DNA from: an uncultured Myxococcales bacterium
GTDB taxonomy: Bacteria; Myxococcota_A; Bradymonadia; UBA7976; VGTA01
DNA length: 37,461 nucleotides
Direction: 5' to 3'
Assembly (NCBI GenBank): GCA_937146725.1
Contig: CAKZRU010000168.1
Span: 1-37,461, forward strand
Shown here: one piece after another, positions 25,057 to 34,072 of the stretch
Layout of the letters: every line of letters starts with the position of its first letter
How positions within the stretch are numbered: the first letter of the stretch is position 1
The notes under the pieces: generated by a model
What the model was told of the DNA's origin: nothing
Database searches by the model: none
The model's input: the letters and a program-made list of their open reading frames with translations, nothing else
Translations under genes and position numbers: made by a program

Positions 25057-26775
25057 ATGAATGATCAAGAAAAATTACATAAAAACTCTTTAAATCATAT
25101 ATTTAAAGGGAGATCTTGCCCAAGAAATAACCATTTTTTTTCTGATCATGGGCAAATCTTTCTAAGAAGGTTTGGGGTGATCTTACTACTCAGTCAGTCT
25201 ATGCTTGCTTGTATCGAGGAGCCTCCTTTACCTAACCGAGACAGCGAATCAGAACTCGACCAAGCCTTGCTAGTGGCAGATCATAATTTCGGTGATACAG
25301 CGGTTAGTGATGGGGTAAATGATGGGGGAATCAATGGTGATTTAGATGTGATCATCATGGATCAGGGGGTAGTGGATATGAGTGAGGCGAGTGATCGCGG
25401 ATTTGACTCTGATATGAGCTCTAATGATGTGCTAGACATGAACGCCATGCTTGAAGACTGGCCCGCCCTAGATTTAAATCCGCCTCCCATCACCCAAGAA
25501 GTGTGTGATGGCGTTGATAATGACTTTGATTCTGTTGTGGATGAGGGCCTAAGTAATCCATGTGGAGGGTGCGCGCCCTTTGATGAAGAAAGTGGCTGTA
25601 GCTCATGGAGAGTCAACTTAGTTCAAACTCAAAGTGTAGATGAGCAAGCTCAAGTGCGGGTCGGGTCCTTGAATCCACAGCGTTTAATCGCTTTGAGTGC
25701 AGCAGTTATGAAATATGAGCGCTTTGACTTAGAAGGTGCTTCCTGTGTCAGATATGGTGCTCCACAAAGTTGGGAAGCCGCTTGGTCTATGGGGAATGCT
25801 CGTTTAAATACAGATGCTTTAAACCTAAGTTTTGTGCCATCAAGTGCCGACCCTGGACGCTATCGTGCTATTGGGGTAGATGAAAGTCCTTTTGCGATCC
25901 ATGAGCCTCAAGATCAGCTTGTATTCTCCTGGGATGGTATACTTGACTCAGGACGCTTTGATACACCCGTACCTACCATTTTAGGAGATGAGTTTAATAT
26001 GACATCACCCGCCCTAGTTCGCTTGGCTGAGCAAAATGAATTAGAGCGCTTTATCGATCAAGTGACCCAAGCAGAGCCTGATGTAGATGCAACGCCATTG
26101 GCCCTACGTTGGGTACCTGAACCCATTCGTCAAAACGCTGGGCCAAACTTAAGTTTTTATATAGGTGGCAGCCAATTATTATATCGTCGAGGCGCCGTAC
26201 AAGGAATAAGGCACTATCAACTTAATGCTCTACTTTTTGATGATGGTCGCTTAGATCTAATGCTTCCTCAAGAGCTTCAAGTGCCCAATAGCTCAGTGTG
26301 GGTATATTTACAACGTAGTCAGCAAGAGCAAAGTGTGATGGGGAGTAATCCGGTGATCGCTAATATTGGACATCGTTATGAAGCTAGACGAAGCGGTGGT
26401 AACGGACAAAATGCAGATTTAGCCAATATCGAAATCGTGAGCCCAAATCCTATGGAATCCGAGCCGGAACTTGGTCGAGAAGGTTTAAATATAGCTTGGC
26501 GCTTTATTGATCCCACCAAGATCAATGAGGCCATGGCGGTTAGCTTGATTCTTTATGACACAGCCTGGTCAGAAAACTTGACCTGTGTTTTGGATAATCC
26601 CAGCCAAACCAGCCTTTTGATTCCGGAGGAGTTTTTGGAGTTTTGGCCTCAGGGGAGTCAAAGCGTGCGACAAATCACCTTAAGCAGTCAACAAAAAAGC
26701 TTAGATTTGACATATCCTGACCGAGGAACTTGGCGCTTATCCGAAAGTCTAATTTTACGCTTAAGTGACTTATAA
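25057..26775 (+). CDS. lipoprotein with one degenerate MopE-like motif, unknown function
   Basis: A 572-residue protein. A long hydrophilic n-region precedes a hydrophobic stretch and a lipobox ending SMLAC (C52), so it is predicted lipidated; no alternative ATG gives a shorter signal. Residues about 60-145 are rich in Asp, Ser and Met (an acidic linker). At residues 150-163 it has CDGVDNDFDSVVDE, a MopE-type motif in which the Cys of DNDC is Phe; a small Cys cluster CGGCAPFDEESGC follows. The remaining 390 residues are mixed beta-rich and not recognised. It lies divergent from rne and 109 bases upstream of the VWA lipoprotein. Confidence 0.8.
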   Translation: MNDQEKLHKNSLNHIFKGRSCPRNNHFFSDHGQIFLRRFGVILLLSQSMLACIEEPPLPNRDSESELDQALLVADHNFGDTAVSDGVNDGGINGDLDVIIMDQGVVDMSEASDRGFDSDMSSNDVLDMNAMLEDWPALDLNPPPITQEVCDGVDNDFDSVVDEGLSNPCGGCAPFDEESGCSSWRVNLVQTQSVDEQAQVRVGSLNPQRLIALSAAVMKYERFDLEGASCVRYGAPQSWEAAWSMGNARLNTDALNLSFVPSSADPGRYRAIGVDESPFAIHEPQDQLVFSWDGILDSGRFDTPVPTILGDEFNMTSPALVRLAEQNELERFIDQVTQAEPDVDATPLALRWVPEPIRQNAGPNLSFYIGGSQLLYRRGAVQGIRHYQLNALLFDDGRLDLMLPQELQVPNSSVWVYLQRSQQEQSVMGSNPVIANIGHRYEARRSGGNGQNADLANIEIVSPNPMESEPELGREGLNIAWRFIDPTKINEAMAVSLILYDTAWSENLTCVLDNPSQTSLLIPEEFLEFWPQGSQSVRQITLSSQQKSLDLTYPDRGTWRLSESLILRLSDL

Positions 26776-26884
26776 ATAAAGCGATAATAAGAAGGATGAT
26801 AAATCGTTAAACTTATTATATTTAAAGATTTTACCTTGCCTTTCGACTATGCTTAAATACAGCAAAAGTCAAGCAAGGAAAATC

Positions 26885-28348
26885 ATGTTTACAAAAGTGA
26901 TAAATCAAAGAGTTGGATATTCTTTAATGGGATTATCCGTTTTATTATCCGGTCTATTTAATGCCTGTCTCGATTCGATTGCTCCGCAAACAGGAGTAGG
27001 GTGTGAGACTTTGGCAAGTGAATGTCCTGAGCAAACCGAATGTCAGCTGGATGCCTTAGGAAATGCTTTTTGTGCGCCTGTTATGGATCCACCTTTAACG
27101 AATAATGCCGGTACTGAAACAGCAGGCGTTATGGCCGGTACTGAAACAGCAGGCGTTATGGCCGGTACTGAAACAGCAGGCGTTATGGCTGGCACTGAGA
27201 CCGCAGGCGCTATGGCCGGCATAGAAGCTGCTGGTACCGATATGGCGGGCAGTGAAGCGGGTGGGACTATGCAAGCAGGTACAGAAGCCTTTATGTGCGG
27301 GTCTTTTATGACCAACTTAAAGCCCTCAACCGGTAATATTCCCGAGGTGATGCTTGTCGTAGATCGTTCTTACAGTATGGTTAATCGTGAAGATCGTTGG
27401 ACGCCAGCTTTAAGAGCAATGAGTCAGGTGACGCAGGCATTGGAAGAAACTGTATCCTTTGGCTTAACCTTATTTCCTGACCCAAATCGCGTAAGCGTTG
27501 ATCCAAATACACTCAATACCTGTATGAGCTGGGGACGCGGCCAGCTCCTGTGCGAAGAGGATATTGGCGCATGTACACCTGGTCGTGTAATCGTCAATCA
27601 AGCGCTCAATAATTCTTTTAGCATTAGAGAGGCTTTAAATGACTACCCACCACTACCCAATCAAGCTACACCCACAGTGTCAGCCTTGCAAGAAGCCGCG
27701 AATGCTTTAATTAACCAAGGAAGTCAAACCTCTGAAAAGATTATTATTTTGGTAACAGATGGTTTGCCCGGCTGTAATTTTGAAATCAATCCACAAAACT
27801 GCACTTGCTTAACCAATGTGCCTTCTTTTTGTGCGGCTGATGACTTTGCCGGCATGTGCATGAATGATGAGCAAACCGTACAAGAAATCACCCGTTTGGC
27901 AGGCTTAGGTATCAAAACCATTGTTGTGGGGATTACCATTGGCTCTCCGGCTGAGTTTGATTGCATCGGTAATGATGAATGCCCCTTTGGTGGACAAGCT
28001 TGCATTAATGGCCAATGCGTGAACTTAGCGCCTAGCGTACTGAGTGCGATGGCTCGTGCCGGTGGAGATCCAAGCGGAAATTATTATAGCATTGAGAACC
28101 TAGCTGATATTGAGTCTCAGGTGACCTTGGCCACAGCAAGTGTAGCCCCTTGTATTTTTGACATTCAAAATATTCCCGAAGCTGTCTATGAGCAATTGGT
28201 TGTGTATCTTGATGGGATGGTTGTGCCACGAGACGAAAGTCGCATGGATGGTTGGTGGGCCAATCGGGGCGTGTTAGAGTTTTACGGTTCGGCCTGTGAT
28301 GCGATTCGAGATGGGATGAGTCACCGAATTGCGGCACGCTGTGAGTAA
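26885..28348 (+). CDS. VWA-domain lipoprotein with AGTETAGVM linker
   Basis: The ATG at 26885 is chosen because AAGGA lies six bases upstream and gives a clean signal: MFTKVINQRVG, hydrophobic core, lipobox ending LFNAC (C28). An upstream in-frame ATG at 26849 has no ribosome site. After a Cys-rich patch, residues 75-135 are AGTETAGVM-type repeats. The VWA domain begins at about residue 152; MIDAS DRSYS is at 160-164, and VTDGLPGC follows. It has inserted Cys-rich loops (CTCLTNVPSFCAADD, ECPFGGQACINGQC). VWA lipoproteins of this kind bind surface ligands; its function here is inferred only from the domain. It is the second of the lipoproteins in this block and precedes a thioesterase gene. 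Confidence 0.88.
   Translation: MFTKVINQRVGYSLMGLSVLLSGLFNACLDSIAPQTGVGCETLASECPEQTECQLDALGNAFCAPVMDPPLTNNAGTETAGVMAGTETAGVMAGTETAGVMAGTETAGAMAGIEAAGTDMAGSEAGGTMQAGTEAFMCGSFMTNLKPSTGNIPEVMLVVDRSYSMVNREDRWTPALRAMSQVTQALEETVSFGLTLFPDPNRVSVDPNTLNTCMSWGRGQLLCEEDIGACTPGRVIVNQALNNSFSIREALNDYPPLPNQATPTVSALQEAANALINQGSQTSEKIIILVTDGLPGCNFEINPQNCTCLTNVPSFCAADDFAGMCMNDEQTVQEITRLAGLGIKTIVVGITIGSPAEFDCIGNDECPFGGQACINGQCVNLAPSVLSAMARAGGDPSGNYYSIENLADIESQVTLATASVAPCIFDIQNIPEAVYEQLVVYLDGMVVPRDESRMDGWWANRGVLEFYGSACDAIRDGMSHRIAARCE
27107..27214. repeat. 4 x 27-bp in-frame tandem repeat (AGTETAGVM)
   Basis: Three near-identical 27-base copies encode AGTETAGVM and the fourth AGTETAGAM; degenerate copies (AGIEAAGTDM, AGSEAGGTM) continue to about 27270. 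Unit length is a multiple of three, so copy-number change keeps frame. Confidence 0.88.
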
Positions 28349-28400
28349 GTAGTGTCCACTGGCTCAACAAGCATGATCACTTTATGAGTATGGCAATCAT

Positions 28401-28498
28401 GATGACAAAATAATGGTGACAAAATAATGATGACAAAATAATGATTACAAAATAATGATGACAAAATAATGATTACAAAATAATGATTACAAAATAGT
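28401..28498. repeat. 7 x 14-bp intergenic tandem repeat
   Basis: Seven consecutive 14-base units of GATGACAAAATAAT type, alternating with GATTACAAAATAAT and one GGTGACAAAATAAT copy; the last ends in AGT. It lies in the 278-base gap between the VWA lipoprotein and the thioesterase gene, about 130 bases before the thioesterase start. 14 is not a multiple of three, consistent with a non-coding role. Confidence 0.92.
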
Positions 28499-28626
28499 CA
28501 TTGAGTCTGCAAACAAGTGTGGGACTAAAGTATCAAAGTGCATAAAAGTAAGTTTTACCATAGGTAAACCATTCAAGTGATCCAAAGAGCTTATCCTGTC
28601 TCTGTTTAAATTAAGGAAGAGTCTAT

Positions 28627-29049
28627 ATGCGTTTTCATGAAGTTGTTCATGGGGTTTATTTTGATGATCTCGATGTATTTGGTGTGCTTCATAATGCGCG
28701 CTATCCGTTATTACTTGAGCGTACTATTGGTGACTTTTGGAAGCGCATGGGTTGGGGAGGCTTGGCCGAATTAGAACGCAATCCAGATCAGTTTCACTTG
28801 GTCAGAGTCAATCACTTGGAATATATTCAAGCGGTTGAGGGTCTTGATGAAGTAAGAGTGAGAGTTTGGGTAGAAAAATTGGGTACTACGAGCTTAACCT
28901 TTGCTTTTTCGGTACTACCCACCGATGAAGATACTGTATTTGCCAAAGGGTATCGCGTTTTGGTCTGTGTCGATCCCGAAACTCGACGGCCAAAACCATG
29001 GTCAGATGAGTTTAGGGCACAGTTAGAGCCTTATCGTAGTGATCTGTAA
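28627..29049 (+). CDS. hotdog-fold acyl-CoA thioesterase (YbgC/4-HBT family)
   Basis: A 140-residue cytoplasmic protein. The N-terminal VYFDDLDVFGVLHNARYPLLLERT matches the YbgC/4-hydroxybenzoyl-CoA thioesterase signature, with the catalytic-type Asp in FDDLDxFG and the HNARY turn. It then continues RVNHLEYIQAVEGLDEVRVRVWVEKLG and GYRVLVCVDPETRRPKPW, typical of the hotdog beta-sheet. It would hydrolyse acyl-CoA thioesters; chain length is not given by sequence. AAGGAAGAG eight bases or so before the ATG is a strong ribosome site. Length fits the family. The E in LLLERT follows the helix as in the family. Confidence 0.85.
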   Translation: MRFHEVVHGVYFDDLDVFGVLHNARYPLLLERTIGDFWKRMGWGGLAELERNPDQFHLVRVNHLEYIQAVEGLDEVRVRVWVEKLGTTSLTFAFSVLPTDEDTVFAKGYRVLVCVDPETRRPKPWSDEFRAQLEPYRSDL

Positions 29050-29158
29050 AAGTATCAGTGAAGACTACCATTGAGTCATAAAAAACGGTAGGTTCAATCG
29101 CCTAAGCTTTTTATTTTATCTCAGTAGTTTATCTCAGTATTCTACTTAAGGTGGTTCT

Positions 29159-32100
29159 ATGTTTTCACACTTTAAAACAAAGTCTTTTAAGCAGCATTTA
29201 GCTTACTTATGCTTTACCTTATTGCTTGCTTCCTTCAGCGCTTGTGATGATGAAACGATTGATCGAGGCGATGCAGTGGTTCGTGATTTCTCCCTTATGG
29301 CGGGAAATGAGGCAGGAAACGAAGCGGGAAATGAGGCAGGAAACGAAGCGGGAAATGAGTTTGATGAAGGTATGGCTGGTCGTTTGGCCAATGATTTAGG
29401 TCTTGCCGGAAACGAAACAGCCGATCTAGGCAATGCCGGTGAACCCATTCCCGCAACCTGTACAGAAGGTTTAAGTTATTGTGAGGGCGAAACGGCGGTA
29501 GTCACCTGTGTAGACGGAGAATATACCGAGCCGGAGGCCTGTCTCAATGGAGAACTATGCTTGGCAGGACGCTGTATTAGCAACTGTGAAAGAGCAGCGG
29601 TGCGCTCAGATTATCAAGGATGCTCATTTTGGGCGATTGACAGCGATAATATCATTGATGCCGAGGGGAATGGACCAGGGGCTGCCCCAAGTGCGGTTGT
29701 TTTAAGCAATGTAAGTGACAGTGATGCATCTGTAACGATTGAAGATGCCGAGGGGGTGATTGTGCATCAGGCTTTGTTATTGGCGGGCCAAACACAAAGC
29801 TTTAATCTACCTCGGGCAGATTTAATTGGTACTCATCTTGGTGGCCAAGCTTGGCATATTGGCACCAATCAGCCGGTTTTGGCTTATCTATTTACTCCGT
29901 TACAGAGAACAAGCACATCTAGTGTAGATGCGACCTTGCTTATTCCGAGTCCGGCACTTGATGATAGCTATCGGGTGTTAACTTGGCCGGGACAGGGTTA
30001 TAACCAACGAGGAACTTTAAGTATTGTTGCCGTTGAAGAAGGCCCAAGTATAGTCACCATCGTGCCGCCTGAATCAGTGTCCGAAGGGGTCGATTTTAGA
30101 GGGGCGATGCAGACGACTATACATAAGCTGGTTTCTCCCTTACCAAATCAAGCTTGGACTGAGGTCTTAGAGCGAGGTGAGGTTTTAAATATACAATCAG
30201 GTCCCTTTGCTGATCTTTCGGGAACTTTGGTACTTTCTGACCAAAAACTAGCGGTTTTTGCCGGCACTCGTTGTAGCAATATCCCCGATCAAACCCCGCG
30301 CTGTGATCATTTAGAGCATCAGATGCTTCCCTTGCGTAATCAAGGGCGTAATTATATTGCGCCGGGTGGTCTACCCAGAGCCACTGAGTCAACATGGTAT
30401 AGGGTTGTTGCGACCGTTGATCAAACCATCATCAACACCAATCCGGTATTGCCCAATACCCCAATCATTTTGAATGCAGGCCAAGTCGCCACCCTTTCTT
30501 CAGATCAGCCCTTTGCCTTAAACTCAAATGCGCCGGTGATGCTTGGCATGTTTTTGGCAAGTGCCGAAGCAGGTGCAGCAGGGGTAGGTGATCCCTCTTT
30601 TGTGCTTTTACCACCTGTGGAACAGTTTAAAGACCGTTATGTATTTTTAACTCCCGAAGATTTTGAACGAGATGGTTTGACCTTGATTGCCAATGGAGAA
30701 GCCATGGTTACACTCGATGGGCAGCCTATTGATGCGTCATGGACAGCAGTAAGCGATACCACGTGGAAAGTCGCGCATCTAGATATTAGTGATGGACCGC
30801 ATGAAATCAGTTCAGCGCAAGAGTTTGCGATTATTGCGACCGGCTATGATGAAGAGGTTTCATATGCCTTTACCGGTGGCTTAAGACTCGAAAAACTAAG
30901 GGAATCAGAACCACCACCCTATGTGGGACTTTGTGCTGCTGGAGAAGCACCCGAAACCCCATGTGAAACAGGGCTATCAGGAGTGTGTAGTGTGGGACGA
31001 TTAGCCTGCTTGCCAGGCCAAGCAGCAAGTTGCCAAGCCCTTTTGAGTCCCCAAGAAGAAATCTGTAATCGCTTGGATGATGACTGTGATGGACTGATTG
31101 ATGAAGCACAATGTGCTGACTTTACCTTGGAGCGAGTTGCGCCACTCAGTGATCGCTTAACCCTTACCGAAGGTGAAACCGCAGTATTTAACATCAGAGC
31201 GCAAGGGTCGGCAAGTGGCCAGGAAGTGATTTGGAGTGTAGATGGTGTGCCCTTTTATGGAGTCAATGGCTTAAGTTTAGAGTGGACTCCATTGGGCTTT
31301 GAAGAGGGTGCTCGAGTGGTTTCGGCTAAAGTGAATAATGGAGAACGAGTTGCCGAAATCACTTGGCTAGTTTTGGTGAATGATGCACCTTCTAACAAAG
31401 CTGTCATTTGGGGGCAGGTGAGCTTAGCTGATCACAGTATATCTCCGGCGGGCTTAACCCTTGAGTTAAGCGAAGGCATTAGCGAGGGGGAAACCATTAT
31501 TGACCCACGAGGCTATTATGCAATTGCAGTGGAGCCCTCACGTTATAACATCAAGATCGATACCCTTTTTCACAGACAAGAACCTTTTCCAAGAGGGATT
31601 GTGACTCTGGTTGAAGACATTGATGTCGATCGTTTAAATGTACAGCGCGATATTGTTTTACCCATCTCAAAAATCAGTGGGATTGTCAGTCAAGTGAATG
31701 GTCAGATGTTAGCAAACACCGAACTTAGCTTTGATGGAGATTGCTTTGTCTGTGATCAACAAGCGCTGAGTGATACCAATGGCGCATATGAAGCGTTGCT
31801 CTATCATGCAAGTTGGGAAATCAATGCAACGCCACCGGTCAGTACTGGTTTACCGACTAAAACCATCAATGATGTGAATGTAAATGCTGATCGAATCTTG
31901 GATATTGTGTTCTCGACTCTTTATAATATTAGCGCCTTGGTGGTTGACCAATATAACCAACCGGTCTCAGGCGCGACCATTACGTTTGATGGTGAAGAAG
32001 CCGAAGCTAGCCAAGCATCGGGGGCTGACGGTCGACTTAATATTAACCTACCGAGCGGTGACTATTTAGTACAACTTGATACGCTTTTTTATCCTCGTCC

Positions 32101-32959
32101 TCCATTGATTGGTCGAGGTATTGCACCGATTTTTGAATCCTTCAATATATCCTCAAATATGACTAATGTGATTCTGCCTTTACCCAATGCCTGGGTGTCG
32201 GGACAGGTGACCGGACAGGGAGATGGTCTACCGCAGGCGGGGGTTGAGCTGTACTTTGATGCTGATAGTTCTTGCTTTGCCTGTTCGGGTCGAACCACCA
32301 GTGATGTAAATGGTAATTATGGAGTGCCCTTACTTCATGGTCGATATGCTAAAAGCTTAACACCGCCTGCCAACAGCGAATATGTAAACCAAGATGGCTT
32401 AGCGATTACTGTCAGTGCAGACTTGACACATAATGTGGTTTTACAAGGGCCGGCTGTTGTTGTATCGGGGACTTTAATAGATCCACGAGGTGATCTTGTG
32501 ACCGGTGTGGGCTTACGAACCAATGGGCCTACCGAAGTACAAACTACCACCAATGCACTTGGCCAATTTGAACTCAGACTATTACCTGGCGAATATGCCT
32601 TTAAAATCGATACCTTATTTGGCGCTCGTCCAGCCGGTATACCCACCGGGTGGGTAAACTTTTGGGAAGGTACTTTAAGCGCCGATGTCACCCAAGTATA
32701 TACCGCACCATTTTCATGGATTAGCGGGCGTGTGCAAGAGGCGGCCGGTGATGTTATTCCCAATGCGGTCATCAACTTTAATGGCGATTGCTTTGCCTGC
32801 TCACAAGAGGTCAGTTCAGCGGCAGATGGAACCTATGAAGCAACCTTATTCCAAGGTGTATACACGCTTGAGGTAACTCCACCGGCCCCCTATCCACAAC
32901 AAAGTATCGAAGATGTGGATTGTACGGCTTTGGACACTGTTTTTAATATTGATCTTTAG
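29159..32959 (+). CDS. large lipoprotein: IgGFc-binding-like domain, one MopE motif, alternating carboxypeptidase-regulatory-like repeats
   Basis: A 1266-residue protein with AAGGTGG before the ATG and a lipobox ending SFSAC (C29). Residues 48-67 are five AGNE repeats. A Cys-rich module (CTEGLSYC, CLAGRCISNC) follows. About residues 145-580 resemble the IgGFc-binding N-terminal domain (PF17517): CSFWAIDSDN, GQAWHIGTNQPVLAYLF, VFAGTRCSNIP and CDHLEHQMLP. A MopE motif CNRLDDDCDGLIDE starts at residue 636. The last 500 residues are carboxypeptidase-regulatory/SpaA-like beta-sandwich units in alternation: type A ends with IDTLF or LDTLF (Asp at 801, 974, 1151), type B has CF-x-C (C862, C1039, C1211) and TPP. 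It is predicted to be anchored in the outer membrane and exposed. Function inferred as adhesion or matrix binding. Confidence 0.88.
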   Translation: MFSHFKTKSFKQHLAYLCFTLLLASFSACDDETIDRGDAVVRDFSLMAGNEAGNEAGNEAGNEAGNEFDEGMAGRLANDLGLAGNETADLGNAGEPIPATCTEGLSYCEGETAVVTCVDGEYTEPEACLNGELCLAGRCISNCERAAVRSDYQGCSFWAIDSDNIIDAEGNGPGAAPSAVVLSNVSDSDASVTIEDAEGVIVHQALLLAGQTQSFNLPRADLIGTHLGGQAWHIGTNQPVLAYLFTPLQRTSTSSVDATLLIPSPALDDSYRVLTWPGQGYNQRGTLSIVAVEEGPSIVTIVPPESVSEGVDFRGAMQTTIHKLVSPLPNQAWTEVLERGEVLNIQSGPFADLSGTLVLSDQKLAVFAGTRCSNIPDQTPRCDHLEHQMLPLRNQGRNYIAPGGLPRATESTWYRVVATVDQTIINTNPVLPNTPIILNAGQVATLSSDQPFALNSNAPVMLGMFLASAEAGAAGVGDPSFVLLPPVEQFKDRYVFLTPEDFERDGLTLIANGEAMVTLDGQPIDASWTAVSDTTWKVAHLDISDGPHEISSAQEFAIIATGYDEEVSYAFTGGLRLEKLRESEPPPYVGLCAAGEAPETPCETGLSGVCSVGRLACLPGQAASCQALLSPQEEICNRLDDDCDGLIDEAQCADFTLERVAPLSDRLTLTEGETAVFNIRAQGSASGQEVIWSVDGVPFYGVNGLSLEWTPLGFEEGARVVSAKVNNGERVAEITWLVLVNDAPSNKAVIWGQVSLADHSISPAGLTLELSEGISEGETIIDPRGYYAIAVEPSRYNIKIDTLFHRQEPFPRGIVTLVEDIDVDRLNVQRDIVLPISKISGIVSQVNGQMLANTELSFDGDCFVCDQQALSDTNGAYEALLYHASWEINATPPVSTGLPTKTINDVNVNADRILDIVFSTLYNISALVVDQYNQPVSGATITFDGEEAEASQASGADGRLNINLPSGDYLVQLDTLFYPRPPLIGRGIAPIFESFNISSNMTNVILPLPNAWVSGQVTGQGDGLPQAGVELYFDADSSCFACSGRTTSDVNGNYGVPLLHGRYAKSLTPPANSEYVNQDGLAITVSADLTHNVVLQGPAVVVSGTLIDPRGDLVTGVGLRTNGPTEVQTTTNALGQFELRLLPGEYAFKIDTLFGARPAGIPTGWVNFWEGTLSADVTQVYTAPFSWISGRVQEAAGDVIPNAVINFNGDCFACSQEVSSAADGTYEATLFQGVYTLEVTPPAPYPQQSIEDVDCTALDTVFNIDL
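29300..29359. repeat. 5 x 12-bp in-frame repeat (AGNE)
   Basis: Five copies of GC-G/A-GGAAA-T/C-GA-G/A encode AGNE; codons alternate (GCG GGA AAT GAG, GCA GGA AAC GAA), giving a 24-base super-unit. It forms the post-lipobox linker of the large lipoprotein. Confidence 0.88.
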
Positions 32960-33008
32960 GTTAAGTGTTTAATTTTATTTAGGTTTGCTGGTTGGTAGTT
33001 TAGGCGAG

Positions 33009-34061
33009 TTATTTGGGCAAGGTTATACGAAAGCGAGAGATGATAGGTCTAGCAAATAGAACATCATGCTCGCTGGCATAAAAAAAGTGGGCGGCGTTAT
33101 GGGCAAGCAGAGGATAACCACTCAGTTGAGTATGACCAGAGACTAGGCCGACATGTGTGGCCGTTTTACGACCCAATAAGTCCATAAACAGTAAGTCACC
33201 GGGTAACCAAGCCTGCTTACCTTTGGCATTAGGGTCAAACTTACTTGATAGCTTTTGGTAGTGTCTTCTGAAATAAGGATGAAGTTGACGCACTCGTCTG
33301 TGCTCATAATGTTTATTGGGCTTAGGACCCGAAAAACGATAGGACTGAGGAGAGCGATTCATATCTTCAAACAATAACTTTTGTAGGTTGATTCCGGCGT
33401 TACGATATGCCCTTATCACCACATCTGTGCATACGCCCACTTCGCGCTTCACATCACCATTTGGATAAGAAACACCATGATAGCTAGCATCATAACGAGC
33501 ATGGTTTTTCATCGATTTCACCAAGCCGATTTGAATATCTAAAGAATCAGGGATTTGATCTTGGTCATGATCTCGCCAACGTTTTGCTCCCTTTTTCGCT
33601 CGACCTTTTTTAATCGCCCGCTCAAGTTTTTGGGGCAAGTGATCATCAAGAATATCTTCCAAAATCTCATAATCTTCTTCGCTTAAGCCATGAATAGCGC
33701 TTTTGGACTTTGATCTATCCTTTGATTTGTCCTTTAATCTATCCCATGCAAAAAGAGCCAAAATATGATCGGAGAAATGCAAGGCAAGTATATTACCTCG
33801 TGGGGATAACTCTAGCTTAAACTCTTCTTTAGGTAGCCATAGAGGAACCGGTACCGTTAAACCCTTATTTAGATCTGCAAATACACCCTTGTCCTTAAGG
33901 TGGGCGGGCAGTGAAACCTCTACTAATGCGCGTCTTGGAAAAAGATAAATATTAAGATAGTTCATGGCCAAGATGTAAATAAAACCATAGGCACAAAAAC
34001 TAAAGAAGACCGATCGTATAGGTCGAGTCGGATTTAAAAAAAGTGAGCGTAAAAACGTCAT
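33009..34061 (-). CDS. DUF1287-family protein with N-terminal membrane anchor
   Basis: Start set at the ATG at 34059-34061, which has AGAGG six bases upstream and lies 11 bases after the upstream gene's stop; longer in-frame starts overlap that gene. The 350-residue protein has an N-terminal hydrophobic stretch (SVFFSFCAYGFIYILAM), so it is anchored with a periplasmic body. The DUF1287 hallmarks are in order: YDASYHGVSYPNGDVKREVGVCTDVVIRAYRNAGI, QKLLFEDM, HRRV, LPGDLLFMDL, THVGLVS and LLAHN. That includes the Cys of GVCTDV and the His of THVGLVS/LLAHN, the triad-like positions of NlpC/P60-like folds. A basic RKKG region and an extra spacer (residues about 145-185) precede it. It is likely a cysteine hydrolase acting on the cell wall or a peptide; partner gene DUF5685-like. 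Confidence 0.82.
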   Translation of the reverse strand: MTFLRSLFLNPTRPIRSVFFSFCAYGFIYILAMNYLNIYLFPRRALVEVSLPAHLKDKGVFADLNKGLTVPVPLWLPKEEFKLELSPRGNILALHFSDHILALFAWDRLKDKSKDRSKSKSAIHGLSEEDYEILEDILDDHLPQKLERAIKKGRAKKGAKRWRDHDQDQIPDSLDIQIGLVKSMKNHARYDASYHGVSYPNGDVKREVGVCTDVVIRAYRNAGINLQKLLFEDMNRSPQSYRFSGPKPNKHYEHRRVRQLHPYFRRHYQKLSSKFDPNAKGKQAWLPGDLLFMDLLGRKTATHVGLVSGHTQLSGYPLLAHNAAHFFYASEHDVLFARPIISRFRITLPK

Positions 34062-34072
34062 GAGCAACCTCT

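Noticed and set aside
28401..28498. CRISPR array or phage attachment site
   Set aside because: Units of 14 bases are adjacent without spacers and no integrase is nearby.
29080..29110. Rho-independent terminator after the thioesterase gene
   Set aside because: Only a 4-base stem (TAGG/CCTA) could be drawn before the T-rich segment.
32960..33008. Bidirectional terminator between the convergent lipoprotein and DUF1287 genes
   Set aside because: No stem of useful length found by eye in the 49-base gap.
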